Shown: positions 50,996 to 59,217 of the stretch, one piece after another
Layout: the number at the start of each line of letters is the position of its first letter
Position numbering within the stretch: position 1 is the first letter of the stretch
Origin: an uncultured Flavonifractor sp.
GTDB taxonomy: Bacteria > Bacillota > Clostridia > Oscillospirales > Oscillospiraceae
Assembly: GCA_947346365.1 (NCBI GenBank)
Contig: CANAAV010000011.1
Span: 1 to 64,000 of the forward strand
Length of the DNA: 64,000 bases
Direction: 5' to 3'
Translations under genes and position numbers: made by a program
Notes under the pieces: generated by a model
The model's database searches: none
The model's input: the letters and a program-made list of their open reading frames with translations, nothing else
What the model was told of the DNA's origin: nothing

Positions 50996-51934
50996 ATGGA
51001 TTATCGAAAACAGATCCATCCCGAATTCGTACAAATCGCAAAAAATTTCCCCTACAACAGGGGGATTATCGCCTGTGCCAATCTCTTTCAAGCTCTCTGC
51101 TTCCGTCTCACCCCGGTCCCCGGAGACGTGACGCACACCGCCGTTACGGTTGCAGGATATCAGGGCCTGTCCGTCAGAGCAGACGTATTTGAACCGGCGG
51201 GCGCGGCAGGCGCTCTGCCCGGCCTGCTCTATGTCCACGGGGGCGCATTCAGCTACAAGGCCGCCGCCTACCACAAAAAACTTGCGTGCACATATGCCGC
51301 GCGGGCAAGCTGCAGGGTCTATTTTCCGGATTATCATCTCACCCCCCGCCACCCCTATCCTGCCGCATATTACGATGTTTTGTCGCTGTATCAATACATG
51401 CTTCGCCATGCTCCGCGGCTGGGAATCCAGGCGGAGCGAATCGGGATGGCCGGGGACAGCGCCGGCGCGTCAATTGCCGCGCTGATCTGTAACAATTACG
51501 CCCGTGAAAATCTGAGACCGCCCTGCCTTCAAATGCTCGTATATCCCTTAACGGACATCTCCATGCGGACCGATTCCATGGAGAGATTTTCCGACACTCC
51601 TCTGTGGAACGCAAAAAACAACCGGCGCATGTGGCGGTATTACTGCGGGAATCTGAGCGCAGAAGACGCGCGCGGCGCCTCGCCCATGCACAGCCGCCTG
51701 CCCCAAATTATCCCGGATGCCTACATTGAAACCGCCGAGTACGACTGCCTGCACGACGAAGGCGTGATCTACGCGCAGAAGCTGCGAGATGCCGGGGCAA
51801 ACGTGCAGCTCAATGAGACAAAAGGGACGATTCACGGATACGACTGCGCCTTTCACAGTCAAATAGCCGCATGCGCCATCGAAACGCGCATCTCCTTTTT
51901 GAAGAAGGGGTTCCGCGGCGGCGCGCCGCTCTAA
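50996..51934 (+). CDS. Alpha/beta hydrolase, HSL-type esterase
   Basis: 312 residues. The oxyanion motif LLYVHGGAFSYKAAAY (about 75-90), the nucleophile elbow GMAGDSAGASIAALI (Ser near 163), Asp in TAEYDCLHDEG and His in KGTIHGYDCAFH give the complete catalytic set of hormone-sensitive-lipase-type esterases. There is no signal peptide. It hydrolyses a carboxylic ester of unknown kind. The gene stands alone; an AAGAAGGG ribosome site is 13 bases upstream of the ATG. Confidence 0.85.
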   Translation: MDYRKQIHPEFVQIAKNFPYNRGIIACANLFQALCFRLTPVPGDVTHTAVTVAGYQGLSVRADVFEPAGAAGALPGLLYVHGGAFSYKAAAYHKKLACTYAARASCRVYFPDYHLTPRHPYPAAYYDVLSLYQYMLRHAPRLGIQAERIGMAGDSAGASIAALICNNYARENLRPPCLQMLVYPLTDISMRTDSMERFSDTPLWNAKNNRRMWRYYCGNLSAEDARGASPMHSRLPQIIPDAYIETAEYDCLHDEGVIYAQKLRDAGANVQLNETKGTIHGYDCAFHSQIAACAIETRISFLKKGFRGGAPL

Positions 51935-52021
51935 CAAAATGCGGCTTTACCGGGGAACCGCCTTTCCAGGCGCTCCCCCGTTTTTTGTGTGCCGGCCAGC
52001 AGCGCCGCGTTCCGGCGGCCC

Positions 52022-52543
52022 TCAATAGAATACCATCCGCACCGCCCAGGCCGCCGCCGCAAAGCCCGTCAAATCCGCGCACAGGGCCGCCGGAATAGCG
52101 TAGCGGGTTTTTACAATCCCCGCCGCGCCAAAATAGACGGCAATGGTGTAAAACGTGGTCTCTGTAGAGCCCAGCATCACCGCCGCGGTCCGCCCAATCT
52201 GAGAGTCCGGACCGTAAACGGAGATGAGCTCCGCCCCCACGCCTAAGGCGGCGCTGCCGCTGATGGGACGCACCAGCATCAGCGGCGCCGTCTCCGGCGG
52301 AATCCCCAAGACGCTGAGCGCCGGGGCCAGCAGCCGGGCCGCCAGCTCCAAAATCCCAGACGCCCGCAGCATGTACACCGCCGACAGCAGTCCTACCAGC
52401 GGCGGGACAATCTTCACCAACACCCCCAGTCCCTCTCCGGCCCCCTGTACCAGAGCCTCATAGACGTCCACCCGCCGAAAGATGCCATACAGGGCCACTG
52501 CGGCAATGAGCGCAGGGACCAGCATCGTAAAAAATAAATCCAT
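52022..52543 (-). CDS. spmB: Spore maturation protein B
   Basis: 173 residues; the start at 52543 follows GGAGG by seven bases and one base after spmA's stop. Nucleoside-recognition (Gate) domain membrane protein with VRPISGSAALGVGAELISVYGPDSQIGRTAAVMLGSTETTFYTIAVYFG, typical of SpmB. With SpmA it is required for spore core dehydration and heat resistance. The pair is good evidence for a spore former. Confidence 0.9.
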   Translation of the reverse strand: MDLFFTMLVPALIAAVALYGIFRRVDVYEALVQGAGEGLGVLVKIVPPLVGLLSAVYMLRASGILELAARLLAPALSVLGIPPETAPLMLVRPISGSAALGVGAELISVYGPDSQIGRTAAVMLGSTETTFYTIAVYFGAAGIVKTRYAIPAALCADLTGFAAAAWAVRMVFY

Positions 52544-52544
52544 C

Positions 52545-53123
52545 TCATCGCCTCCAGACCCGGGCAAAGCATTTTGCCGCTAAAATCCCAGCGCTCACCG
52601 ACACAGCGGAAGCCAGCCACACAGCAGGCAGAATATCAAAAGGCGCGGCGCTTCCAGCGGCAAGCCGCATCCCCGCCACCGTCGTTGGAAACAGCTGAAT
52701 AGAGGCCGTATTGCACACCACCAGCATGCACAGGGCGTTGGAGGCCACCCCAGGCGTTTTCCGGCTCATCTGCCGGGCGGCCTGAATTCCCAGTGGAGTG
52801 GCGGCGTTGCCCAGGCCCAACAGATTGGCGGAGACATTGGCGGAGATGCAATCCATAACCGCCTTATCCTGTTTAAATTCCGGATAGAGCCGCTTAAGCA
52901 CCGGCCGGAGCAGCCGGGACAGCCCATCGGAAAGCCCAGACCGGCGCATAATCTCCATGACTCCCATCCACAGGCAGAGCACTCCCGCCATAGACAGGCA
53001 CAGCTCCACCGCCGCCCCCGCCCCCTCCATTGCCGCCGCCGCCACCGCCGGACCATTCCCGGCAGCCAGGCCGTACAGAAGCGCCACCGTTACCATTCCC
53101 GTCCAAATAGTTGCCATTGCCAT
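52545..53123 (-). CDS. spmA: Spore maturation protein A
   Basis: 192 residues from the ATG at 53123 (MAMATIWTGMV), after GGGGGT. Membrane protein with the Gate domain; DGLSRLLRPVLKRLYPEF, MDCISANVSANLLGLGNAATPLGIQAARQM and CTASIQLFPTTVAGMR-like blocks match SpmA. It is one base from spmB. The upstream region has the inverted repeat TAATTGTAA/TTACAATTA (53196-53218) overlapping a TATAAT-like minus-strand -10, perhaps an operator or a sporulation promoter region. Confidence 0.9.
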   Translation of the reverse strand: MAMATIWTGMVTVALLYGLAAGNGPAVAAAAMEGAGAAVELCLSMAGVLCLWMGVMEIMRRSGLSDGLSRLLRPVLKRLYPEFKQDKAVMDCISANVSANLLGLGNAATPLGIQAARQMSRKTPGVASNALCMLVVCNTASIQLFPTTVAGMRLAAGSAAPFDILPAVWLASAVSVSAGILAAKCFARVWRR

Positions 53124-53195
53124 GGTATTTACCCCCTTTCTGTCCATTTATACGGCCTGTCCAGACCAAATATGCGTCATTTTCTCTTTCTCTTT

Positions 53196-53218
53196 TAATT
53201 GTAATTTTATTACAATTA
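53196..53218. promoter_or_regulatory. AT-rich inverted repeat between spmA and abrB
   Basis: TAATTGTAA (53196-53204) pairs with TTACAATTA (53210-53218) over five bases. It lies about 75 bases upstream of spmA and 60 before the abrB -35. It is a candidate binding site for a sporulation or transition-state regulator. Confidence 0.45.
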
Positions 53219-53274
53219 TATCCTTTTTTAGATAGTTTTGTAGAAAAAATTACAAAATAATTTCCAAAATTTAA

Positions 53275-53302
53275 TTGACAATGAAATACAGTATGTTATA
53301 AT
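53275..53302 (+). promoter_or_regulatory. Promoter of the AbrB-like gene
   Basis: TTGACA (53275-53280), a 16-base spacer and TATAAT (53297-53302). A 62-base leader precedes the ATG. Confidence 0.85.
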
Positions 53303-53364
53303 AATGTCAGTTCCGTATGGACTAGGGGAAAATTTGTCAACCGACAAAGAAAGGAAGTAGTGCT

Positions 53365-53607
53365 ATGAAATCAACCGGCATCGTACGAAAAGTAGACGAA
53401 CTTGGGCGAATCGTCTTACCCATTGAACTGCGGCGTACGCTGGATATCGCCGAAAAGGATTCGTTGGAAATCTACGTAGACGGCCCTTCTATTGTCCTGA
53501 AAAAGTATCAGCCCGCCTGCATTTTCTGCGATGATGCCAGAGACGTGGTCAATTTCAAGGGAAAAAACGTCTGTCCCACCTGCATCAAGGAACTGCAGTC
53601 CAAGTAA
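53365..53607 (+). CDS. abrB: AbrB/SpoVT-type transition regulator with zinc ribbon
   Basis: 80 residues. The swapped-hairpin DNA-binding domain is MKSTGIVRKVDELGRIVLPI with RRTLDIAEKDSLEIYVDG (1-52). Two CxxC pairs (CIFC, CPTC) follow in the C-terminal tail, as in many clostridial AbrB-like proteins and unlike B. subtilis AbrB, which lacks this knuckle. It would bind DNA as a dimer or tetramer and regulate the growth-to-stationary transition. It has a strong promoter and a strong terminator, so it is monocistronic. Confidence 0.9.
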   Translation: MKSTGIVRKVDELGRIVLPIELRRTLDIAEKDSLEIYVDGPSIVLKKYQPACIFCDDARDVVNFKGKNVCPTCIKELQSK

Positions 53608-53618
53608 TCCTTTGCACA

Positions 53619-53661
53619 AAAACACCGCCGCCCAAGAAAATTTTTTGGGCGGCGGTGTTTT
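53619..53661 (+). terminator. Terminator of the AbrB-like gene
   Basis: AAAACACCGCCGCCCAA (53619-53635) pairs with TTGGGCGGCGGTGTTTT (53645-53661), then TCCCTTTTTTT. Confidence 0.85.
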
Positions 53662-53759
53662 CCCTTTTTTTGAGAGAACTGGTAAGTTTAAGAAAATTTT
53701 ATACGATTAGTAATATTTTGTCTGTAAAAGAATTCCAAAAAAGGAACTGATATTTTAGC

Positions 53760-54599
53760 CTATTCCCGTCCCCTGCTAAGCGCCAGATCATACAGCTCAT
53801 TTTTCGGCAAGCCGGTCTGCGCGGCTGCCTGCCGTACCGCGTCCCGCAGGGAGCTGCCACCGGCGCGCAGGGCCAGCACCTGTTTCATCCCCTCCTCTAG
53901 GGACGCTCCCTCCGCCTCCACCGGGGCCGCCCCCTCCAGCACCAGAACAAACTCCCCTTTCGGCGGGTTTTGCGCGTACCATTCCGCCGCCTCTCCCAGA
54001 GTTGTGCGGCGGACCTCCTCGTGGAGCTTGGTCAGCTCCCGGCACAGGGCCACCCGCCGCTGCGCGCCAAAGGCGTCCCGCAAATCCGCCAAAGTGGCTG
54101 TCAGCTTGTGGGGCGCCTCGTAAAAGATCATCGTACGGTCCTCCCTCCGGAGGGATTCCAAATGGGCTCGGCGGTTTTTTTTATTCATCGCCAAAAAACC
54201 CTCGAAGGTAAACCGGCCCGTGGGCAGGCCGGAGACTGCCAAGGCGCTCACCAGTGCGCAGGGTCCCGGTATGGCGATTACCGCCACCCCCGACTGGGCG
54301 CACAGAGCTACCAGCTCCTCGCCGGGATCAGACACCGCCGGGGTACCCGCATCGGTGACCAGGGCGCAGTTCTCCCCCGCCAGCAGACGGTTGAGCACAG
54401 CCTGCCCGCCGGTCTGTGTGTTGTGGCGGTGATATGTCACCATAGGCTTTTTCACCCCTAGATGGTTGAGCAGCTTGAGGGTTACCCGGGTATCCTCGGC
54501 GGCTATAAAATCCACTTCCGCCAGAGTTTCGGCGCAGCGCGGCGAGATATCCCTCAAATTTCCAATCGGCGTAGGGACCAGATACAATTTTCCAGTCAT
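53760..54599 (-). CDS. rsmI: 16S rRNA (cytidine1402-2'-O)-methyltransferase
   Basis: 279 residues; the start at 54599 follows AAGGAGAGCC. GKLYLVPTPIGNLRDISPR opens the tetrapyrrole-methylase fold, AEDTRVTLKLLNHLGV and ALVTDAGTPAVSDPGEELV are the SAM-binding signatures, and IPGPCALVSALAVSGLP and YEAPHKL complete the RsmI set. It methylates the ribose of C1402 in 16S rRNA. It lies downstream of the trmN6-type and Nudix genes on the same strand. Confidence 0.92.
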   Translation of the reverse strand: MTGKLYLVPTPIGNLRDISPRCAETLAEVDFIAAEDTRVTLKLLNHLGVKKPMVTYHRHNTQTGGQAVLNRLLAGENCALVTDAGTPAVSDPGEELVALCAQSGVAVIAIPGPCALVSALAVSGLPTGRFTFEGFLAMNKKNRRAHLESLRREDRTMIFYEAPHKLTATLADLRDAFGAQRRVALCRELTKLHEEVRRTTLGEAAEWYAQNPPKGEFVLVLEGAAPVEAEGASLEEGMKQVLALRAGGSSLRDAVRQAAAQTGLPKNELYDLALSRGRE

Positions 54600-54681
54600 A
54601 ACGGCTCTCCTTTCCCCAGCCTGCGGAGCTGCTGCGCAGTACAGCCACGGCCTCTCCCCTCTGTGTGCACATGGCGCGGCG

Positions 54682-55326
54682 CTACCGCGTTTCATATTGG
54701 ACCGGCAGAACCTCCAGTCCTGCCCTCCCCTGGCGGACAGCCTCCAGCAAGACGGCGGAGGGGGGCTTTGCAGGGCTGTGCTGAAGCATCTGCATCCGCT
54801 TGGGCTCCAGCCCACAGCCGGTTAAGTCCGCCAGCAGGGCGCACAGGCGTTCCGGCCGGTGGACCAGCGCAAAGCGCCCTCCGTTTTTCAGCAGGTAGGC
54901 CGCGGCGGCGCACACCTGCGCAAAGGTGCAGCGCTCCTCCATCCGGGCCGGCCCGCCGGAGCTGCCGGAGCCTTGGGTAAAATAGGGGGGATTGGACACC
55001 ACCAGGTCAAAGCCGCCGGCGGGGAGAAACTCCCGCACCCGCCGCAGGTCGGCGGCGTAAATCTCCCCCGCCAGGCCGTTTTCCGCCAAATTCCGGCGGG
55101 CCAGGGCGGCGTCCGCCTCATCTATCTCCACTCCAGTGACCGTCAATCCACTCTCCCGGCCCAGCAGCAGCAGGGGCAGCGCACCCCCGCCGCAGCCCAG
55201 ATCACACACCCGCCATCCCCTTCTCAGCGTGGCGAAAGCCCCCAGCAGCAGGGTGTCCCGCCCCAGGGGGAAGCAGTGGTCTGACTGGCGCAGCAGGTAC
55301 GGCCCCAGCTGCTCCGGAGCTCTCAC
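54682..55326 (-). CDS. tRNA1(Val) adenine N6-methyltransferase-like (TrmN6)
   Basis: 214 residues from a GTG at 55326, which overlaps the Nudix stop and follows GGAGGGG. RQSDHCFPLGRDTLLLGAFA is the N-terminal family block, VCDLGCGGGALPLLLLGR motif I, and VVSNPPYFTQGSG the N6-adenine NPPY motif. TrmN6 methylates A37 of tRNA-Val. In Firmicutes this gene commonly adjoins rsmI, as here. A related small-molecule or rRNA methyltransferase is possible. Confidence 0.85.
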   Translation of the reverse strand: MRAPEQLGPYLLRQSDHCFPLGRDTLLLGAFATLRRGWRVCDLGCGGGALPLLLLGRESGLTVTGVEIDEADAALARRNLAENGLAGEIYAADLRRVREFLPAGGFDLVVSNPPYFTQGSGSSGGPARMEERCTFAQVCAAAAYLLKNGGRFALVHRPERLCALLADLTGCGLEPKRMQMLQHSPAKPPSAVLLEAVRQGRAGLEVLPVQYETR

Positions 55327-55934
55327 CGCATCCCCTCCATCAAATTGCGGACCGTGCGGGCCGTCATGCCCCAGATCGCCCGCCCTTCCCACTGGTAAAG
55401 CGGCACCTCTACCCTGCCCCGCCGCCAGGGGTAACCCTGTGGGAAGCCAATGCGGTCATAGGGGAAATCCTCTCCCACGTCGGGGACCATGTCATACCCG
55501 TATACCTGCGGCGGATGCTCCAGAAAAAAAGCTGCCGGGACACAGAAGGTCTCTTTCACCTCGCCGGGATTGGGGCGCAGGGCCGCCGCGGCCTCTGGGG
55601 CCACCCGGCCCAATACCGGGTAGAATACGAATTCTCCCCGCCCGCACTGGAAGTCCAGAGGCGCGATCAGCTCCACCTGCTCCGGCGGGATGCCCAATTC
55701 CTCCCAGCTCTCCCGCAGGGCGCATTGTCCGGGCGTCTCTCCCGGCTCCATCCGTCCGCCGGGAAAGCACACCTCTCCCGGCTGGCGGGCCAGGGTGTCC
55801 GCCCGCACCTCAAAGAGCAGGGCGGGGCCCTCCCCGCCCTCCACCAGGGGAACCAGCACCGCATACTCCCGCTGCATCCCTAAAGGTTTGGGCGTGTGGC
55901 CCTGCCAGCGGGCCCGAAAGTCTGAAACGGTCAA
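55323..55934 (-). CDS. Nudix hydrolase, CoA-pyrophosphatase-like
   Basis: 203 residues. The Nudix box GGRMEPGETPGQCALRESWEELGI is complete (about 75-97). The preceding EVRADTLARQPGEVCFPGG resembles the NudL/CoAse extension (LLT..R...L..H.GQ..FPGG). It hydrolyses a nucleoside diphosphate linked to another group, likely CoA or ADP-ribose-type substrates. It overlaps the methyltransferase start, so they are cotranslated. Confidence 0.85.
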   Translation of the reverse strand: MTVSDFRARWQGHTPKPLGMQREYAVLVPLVEGGEGPALLFEVRADTLARQPGEVCFPGGRMEPGETPGQCALRESWEELGIPPEQVELIAPLDFQCGRGEFVFYPVLGRVAPEAAAALRPNPGEVKETFCVPAAFFLEHPPQVYGYDMVPDVGEDFPYDRIGFPQGYPWRRGRVEVPLYQWEGRAIWGMTARTVRNLMEGMR

Positions 55935-55948
55935 AGCACCCCTCCTCC

Positions 55949-56572
55949 CTACAGCGTTTCAAAAAAATGGTTCAGCGCCTCATAGAACCGCCCTACGTGG
56001 ACCCCGTCCACCAGGCGGTGGTTGAGCTCCAGACTTAAGCTAAGCACGGTACGTCCCTCCCGTTCCTCCCAGCGACCCCAGGAGACCCTCGGAATGCTGT
56101 CCGAGGGGTCCACATTCCGCTCATTCGTCAGCGCCGTAATCGGAAACCAGGGCAGGCAGGTAAAATATACCTCCTGGTCCGCTTCCCAGGGACCTGAAGT
56201 GAGAAACTCCGTCTGCTCCGACGACTGCTTCTTGGCCCGGCGGCAGAAGTCCGCCAAATCCCCTCCGGCCTCCAGCGTGACGATGTGAAACAAGTCGCTG
56301 CCAGGGCGCAGGTCGGTAAAGCTGGGCACCAGCCGGTCGTGGCGGACAATCACATCCCCCCTGTCCCGGTAGAGAAAGGCGTCCACCTGCTCCATGGCCC
56401 GGATCACCCCATAGACCATGGCGGGATAAAAGCTCAGCCCCCGCTCCCTGCACGCCCGGCGCAGCGCGGTTACGTCCACCGGAAAGGTCAGGGAATAAAA
56501 GGGATGGGACATACTCGCGAAAAATTCATAGTGGGCCCTCCGGGGCCAGGTCTCCCGGTCGATCACGGTCAC
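55949..56572 (-). CDS. Chloramphenicol acetyltransferase-like protein
   Basis: 207 residues, near the CAT length of 210-220. RETWPRRAHYEFFASMSHPFYSLTFPVDVT opens the fold, and LNHRLVDGVHVGRFYEAL carries the catalytic His of the HxxxDG motif (about 188-193). The first of CAT's usual HH pair is Asn here. CAT trimers acetylate chloramphenicol, but many chromosomal homologs have other acceptors. I would not infer resistance from sequence alone. Its end is 14 bases upstream of the Nudix start. Confidence 0.8.
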   Translation of the reverse strand: MTVIDRETWPRRAHYEFFASMSHPFYSLTFPVDVTALRRACRERGLSFYPAMVYGVIRAMEQVDAFLYRDRGDVIVRHDRLVPSFTDLRPGSDLFHIVTLEAGGDLADFCRRAKKQSSEQTEFLTSGPWEADQEVYFTCLPWFPITALTNERNVDPSDSIPRVSWGRWEEREGRTVLSLSLELNHRLVDGVHVGRFYEALNHFFETL

Positions 56573-56603
56573 GGCAAATCCCCCTTCTTTCGCAGCGCTT
56601 TCG

Positions 56604-57836
56604 CTATAAAATAATCAGCCCGTACTTCCGGTTCATCTCCGCTAAAAAGGCCGGGTCCATGGACTCGGTGCCATCCCAAAAGGCCCGTCCCTGGTAAACC
56701 CTCAGCGCCCGCTCCAGCAGCTCGGGCACATCGGAACACAGGCACAGCGCGTCCTGCACCGCATACTGGTTTTCCGCCAGCATATCCAGGTCGTCCTCCT
56801 CCAGTATGGCGATCTTCAGCGCGCCCTGCGGGGCTTCTTCCGCGCGCAAAATGTCCTCCAGCAGATCGGGGGTGCACTCGATGGTCTCCCCCACGTCCAC
56901 ATCGGGCGTGATAAAGCGGGCCTCGGTGCCGCTGGCGCAGGGAATAACGTCCGGGTCCTGCTCCGGCGGCACATAGGCGGCAACATCTACCTGCTTCAGG
57001 GCCTTTCCCAGCGCGGCGATATGCTCCGGCCCTGTGCCGCAGCATCCCCCGAATATCTTCACGCCCGCCTGGGCCAGCGCCGGAACATACCCCGCCAGCT
57101 CCGCGGGCGTGCAGGCATACTCCCCATCCGGCCCAGGCAGCCCGGCATTGGGCTTGGCAATCAGGGGAACGCAGGCATAGGGGGCCAGCCGTTTGATCTG
57201 CTCCAGAAGTCCCGCAGGGCCGTTACAGCAGTTGAGTCCGAAGGCGGAAACCCCCATGCCCTGCATTACAATCAGGGCCGCCAGCACATCCACTCCCGCG
57301 GGGGTGCGTCCCTCCTCATCGCAGGTAAAGCTCACCCACACAGGCCGGTCTGAGCAGCGCTTACAGCCCATCACGGCCGCCCGGGCCTGCGCCATGGTCA
57401 CGCAGGTCTCAATGAAAAACAAGTCCACCCCGGCCGCTGCCAGCGCCCCCGCCTGCTGGGCATAGAGCTGTGTCAGCGCGTCAAACTCCCGCTCTCCCAG
57501 CCAAGCCTGCGGCCGGGCCGCGGGGGCCAGGTCTCCAGCTACCAGGGCGCGCCCCCGGACCGCCCGCCGCGACAGCTCCACCAACCGGCGGTTGCACTCT
57601 TCCACCCGCTCCTCCAGGCCGCAGCGGACCAGACCGGCCCGATTGGCCCCGAAGGTGGGGGCCAGCACAACCTGGCTGCCGGCGGAGACATACTGCTCCT
57701 GAAGCTCCAGCAGCGCCTCCGGGTGCTCCAGAATCCAGGCCTCGCCGCACGCGTCCCGGGGCATCCCGCGCCGATAGAGCTGCGTGCCCGTCGCGCCGTC
57801 CATCAGCAGAGGCAGGTGTAAGGGAATGGTATCCAT
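56604..57836 (-). CDS. Homocysteine S-methyltransferase-domain protein with truncated pterin-domain tail
   Basis: 410 residues; the start at 57836 follows AGGAAGGAACG. Residues 1-295 form the zinc-dependent homocysteine methyltransferase barrel: LLMDGATGTQLYRRGM, the ligand Cys in GLNCCNGPAG, and the Cys pair in FGGCCGTGPEH. The last 110 residues end RALRVYQGRAFWDGTESMDPAFLAEMNRKYGLIIL, which resembles only the first strands of MetH's folate-binding domain and then stops. No cobalamin or complete folate domain is present. It could work with a separate methyl-donor partner or use S-methylmethionine. The family is clear, the donor is not. Confidence 0.75.
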   Translation of the reverse strand: MDTIPLHLPLLMDGATGTQLYRRGMPRDACGEAWILEHPEALLELQEQYVSAGSQVVLAPTFGANRAGLVRCGLEERVEECNRRLVELSRRAVRGRALVAGDLAPAARPQAWLGEREFDALTQLYAQQAGALAAAGVDLFFIETCVTMAQARAAVMGCKRCSDRPVWVSFTCDEEGRTPAGVDVLAALIVMQGMGVSAFGLNCCNGPAGLLEQIKRLAPYACVPLIAKPNAGLPGPDGEYACTPAELAGYVPALAQAGVKIFGGCCGTGPEHIAALGKALKQVDVAAYVPPEQDPDVIPCASGTEARFITPDVDVGETIECTPDLLEDILRAEEAPQGALKIAILEEDDLDMLAENQYAVQDALCLCSDVPELLERALRVYQGRAFWDGTESMDPAFLAEMNRKYGLIIL

Positions 57837-57876
57837 TTTCAGCCGTTCCTTCCTCAAAAAATTCATATCACTTGGT

Positions 57877-57905
57877 AGTATACCAACTGGAACGGAAAAA
57901 AGCAA
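57877..57905 (-). promoter_or_regulatory. Promoter of the homocysteine methyltransferase gene
   Basis: Minus-strand TTGCTT (57900-57905), a 17-base spacer and TATACT (57877-57882). Confidence 0.6.
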
Positions 57906-58002
57906 GGTCAAGGGGTCTGTACGTTTTAGAAGTTCTGTCTAAAGACTTTTTATGGGAAATCAGCTATACTATAGCTCAAACCAGAGAAAGAAGGAACAGC
58001 TT

Positions 58003-58872
58003 ATGAGCAAGATCGCGGTTGTCACCGACAGCAACAGCGGTATCACCCAGGCCCAGGGCCGTCAAATGGGCATTTGGGTGCTGCCCATGCCCTTTTATAT
58101 CAACGACGAACTTTTTTTTGAAGACGTCACCCTCACGCAGGAGGAGTTTTACCGCCGCCTGGAAACCGGCGCCGACGTAAAAACCACGCAGCCCGCCCCC
58201 GGCGATGTGACCGCCCTGTGGGACCAGGTGCTGCAAGACTACGACGCGTTGGTCTACCTGCCCATGTCCAGCGGACTGAGCAGCTCCTGCGACACCGCCA
58301 TCATGCTGGCCCAGGAATACGACGGGCGGGTGGAGGTCGTCAACAATCAGCGCATCTCTGTGACCCTCCGGCGGTCCGTGGAGGACGCGCTAACCCTGGC
58401 CGACGCGGGTATGAGCGCCCAGGAAATCAGAGAATTTCTAGAGCGCGTCAAGTTCGACTCGGACATTTATATTACGGTGGACACCCTCAAATATCTGAAA
58501 AAGGGCGGCCGGCTTACCCCCGCCGCCGCAGCCATCGGCACGGTGCTCAATTTAAAGCCCGTACTGCGCATCAAGGGCGAAAAGCTGGACGCTTTCGCCA
58601 AGACCCGCGGCTGGAAAGCCGCCAAGCAGACGATGATCCGCACCGTCCAGGAGGTTCTATCCCGGGATTTCCCAGACTGCCGCGGCCCGGAGGACATCCA
58701 CATCGACGCGGCCTACACCGGCGATTGTGCGCAGGCCCAGGAGTGGCTTGCGGAGCTGGAGGCCGCCTTTCCCGGCTATCCGATACACATGGACCCCTTG
58801 TCTCTGAGCGTCTCCTGCCACATCGGGCCGGGCGCCAGAGCCGTGACCCTGAGCAAGGCAATCCAAATCTGA
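58003..58872 (+). CDS. DegV-family fatty-acid-binding protein
   Basis: 289 residues from the ATG at 58003 after AAGAAGGA. KIAVVTDSNSGITQAQGRQMGIWVLPMPFYINDE is the canonical DegV N-terminus, with TTQPAPGDV and PMSSGLSSSCDTAIML forming the lipid pocket, and DTLKYLKKGGRLTPAAAAIGTVLNLKPVL typical of the second domain. FakB proteins present fatty acids to the FakA kinase for phospholipid synthesis. No fakA is in the window. A terminator hairpin follows. Confidence 0.9.
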   Translation: MSKIAVVTDSNSGITQAQGRQMGIWVLPMPFYINDELFFEDVTLTQEEFYRRLETGADVKTTQPAPGDVTALWDQVLQDYDALVYLPMSSGLSSSCDTAIMLAQEYDGRVEVVNNQRISVTLRRSVEDALTLADAGMSAQEIREFLERVKFDSDIYITVDTLKYLKKGGRLTPAAAAIGTVLNLKPVLRIKGEKLDAFAKTRGWKAAKQTMIRTVQEVLSRDFPDCRGPEDIHIDAAYTGDCAQAQEWLAELEAAFPGYPIHMDPLSLSVSCHIGPGARAVTLSKAIQI

Positions 58873-58884
58873 CGCATCATTCTT

Positions 58885-58912
58885 CCCCCAGGCCAATGCC
58901 TGGGGGATTTTT
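58885..58912 (+). terminator. Terminator of the DegV gene
   Basis: CCCCCAGGC (58885-58893) pairs with GCCTGGGGG (58898-58906), followed by ATTTTT. Confidence 0.85.
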
Positions 58913-58941
58913 AACGCTTAGGCCCCATATCCAGCATAAAA

Positions 58942-59179
58942 ATACCTCCGGGCTTTCAGCCCGGAGGTATGAGATTGCCGAGAAACTTCTCCCCAGGGAA
59001 GCCTCGCAGAGTTTTGCCGCCCGCAGGCGGCAAAATAAAATCAGAATCCGTCATTTTCGGGGACATGCGCCTCGGAAATGACGCCTTCCGGCCTGCAAGT
59101 GTGCCCAAAGGGCGCGCGCGGCGGGGCGCATCTCTTTTTTGAAAAGTGAACACCCCCGGGCTGAAAGCCCGGGGGTGTT
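58942..59179. repeat. Gene-free region with two strong hairpins and palindromic repeat copy C
   Basis: ATACCTCCGGGCT (58942-58954) pairs with AGCCCGGAGGTAT (58958-58970). AACACCCCCGGGCT (59149-59162) pairs with AGCCCGGGGGTGTT (59166-59179) and probably terminates the S-layer gene on minus. Between them, 59001-59072 read on minus resembles repeat copies A and B (GGCGCATGTC, CCGAAAATGACGGATTC, TGCCGCC...GGCGGCA, CTCTGCGAG). There is no coding sequence. Confidence 0.7.
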
Positions 59180-59217
59180 TTGCTAGGGATGAGAGAACTT
59201 GCTGTTCTGGAAACTGT

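Noticed and set aside
55949..56572. Calling the CAT-like gene chloramphenicol resistance
   Set aside because: Only the HxxxDG motif and fold are visible; the second active-site-region His is Asn and many homologs have other acceptors.
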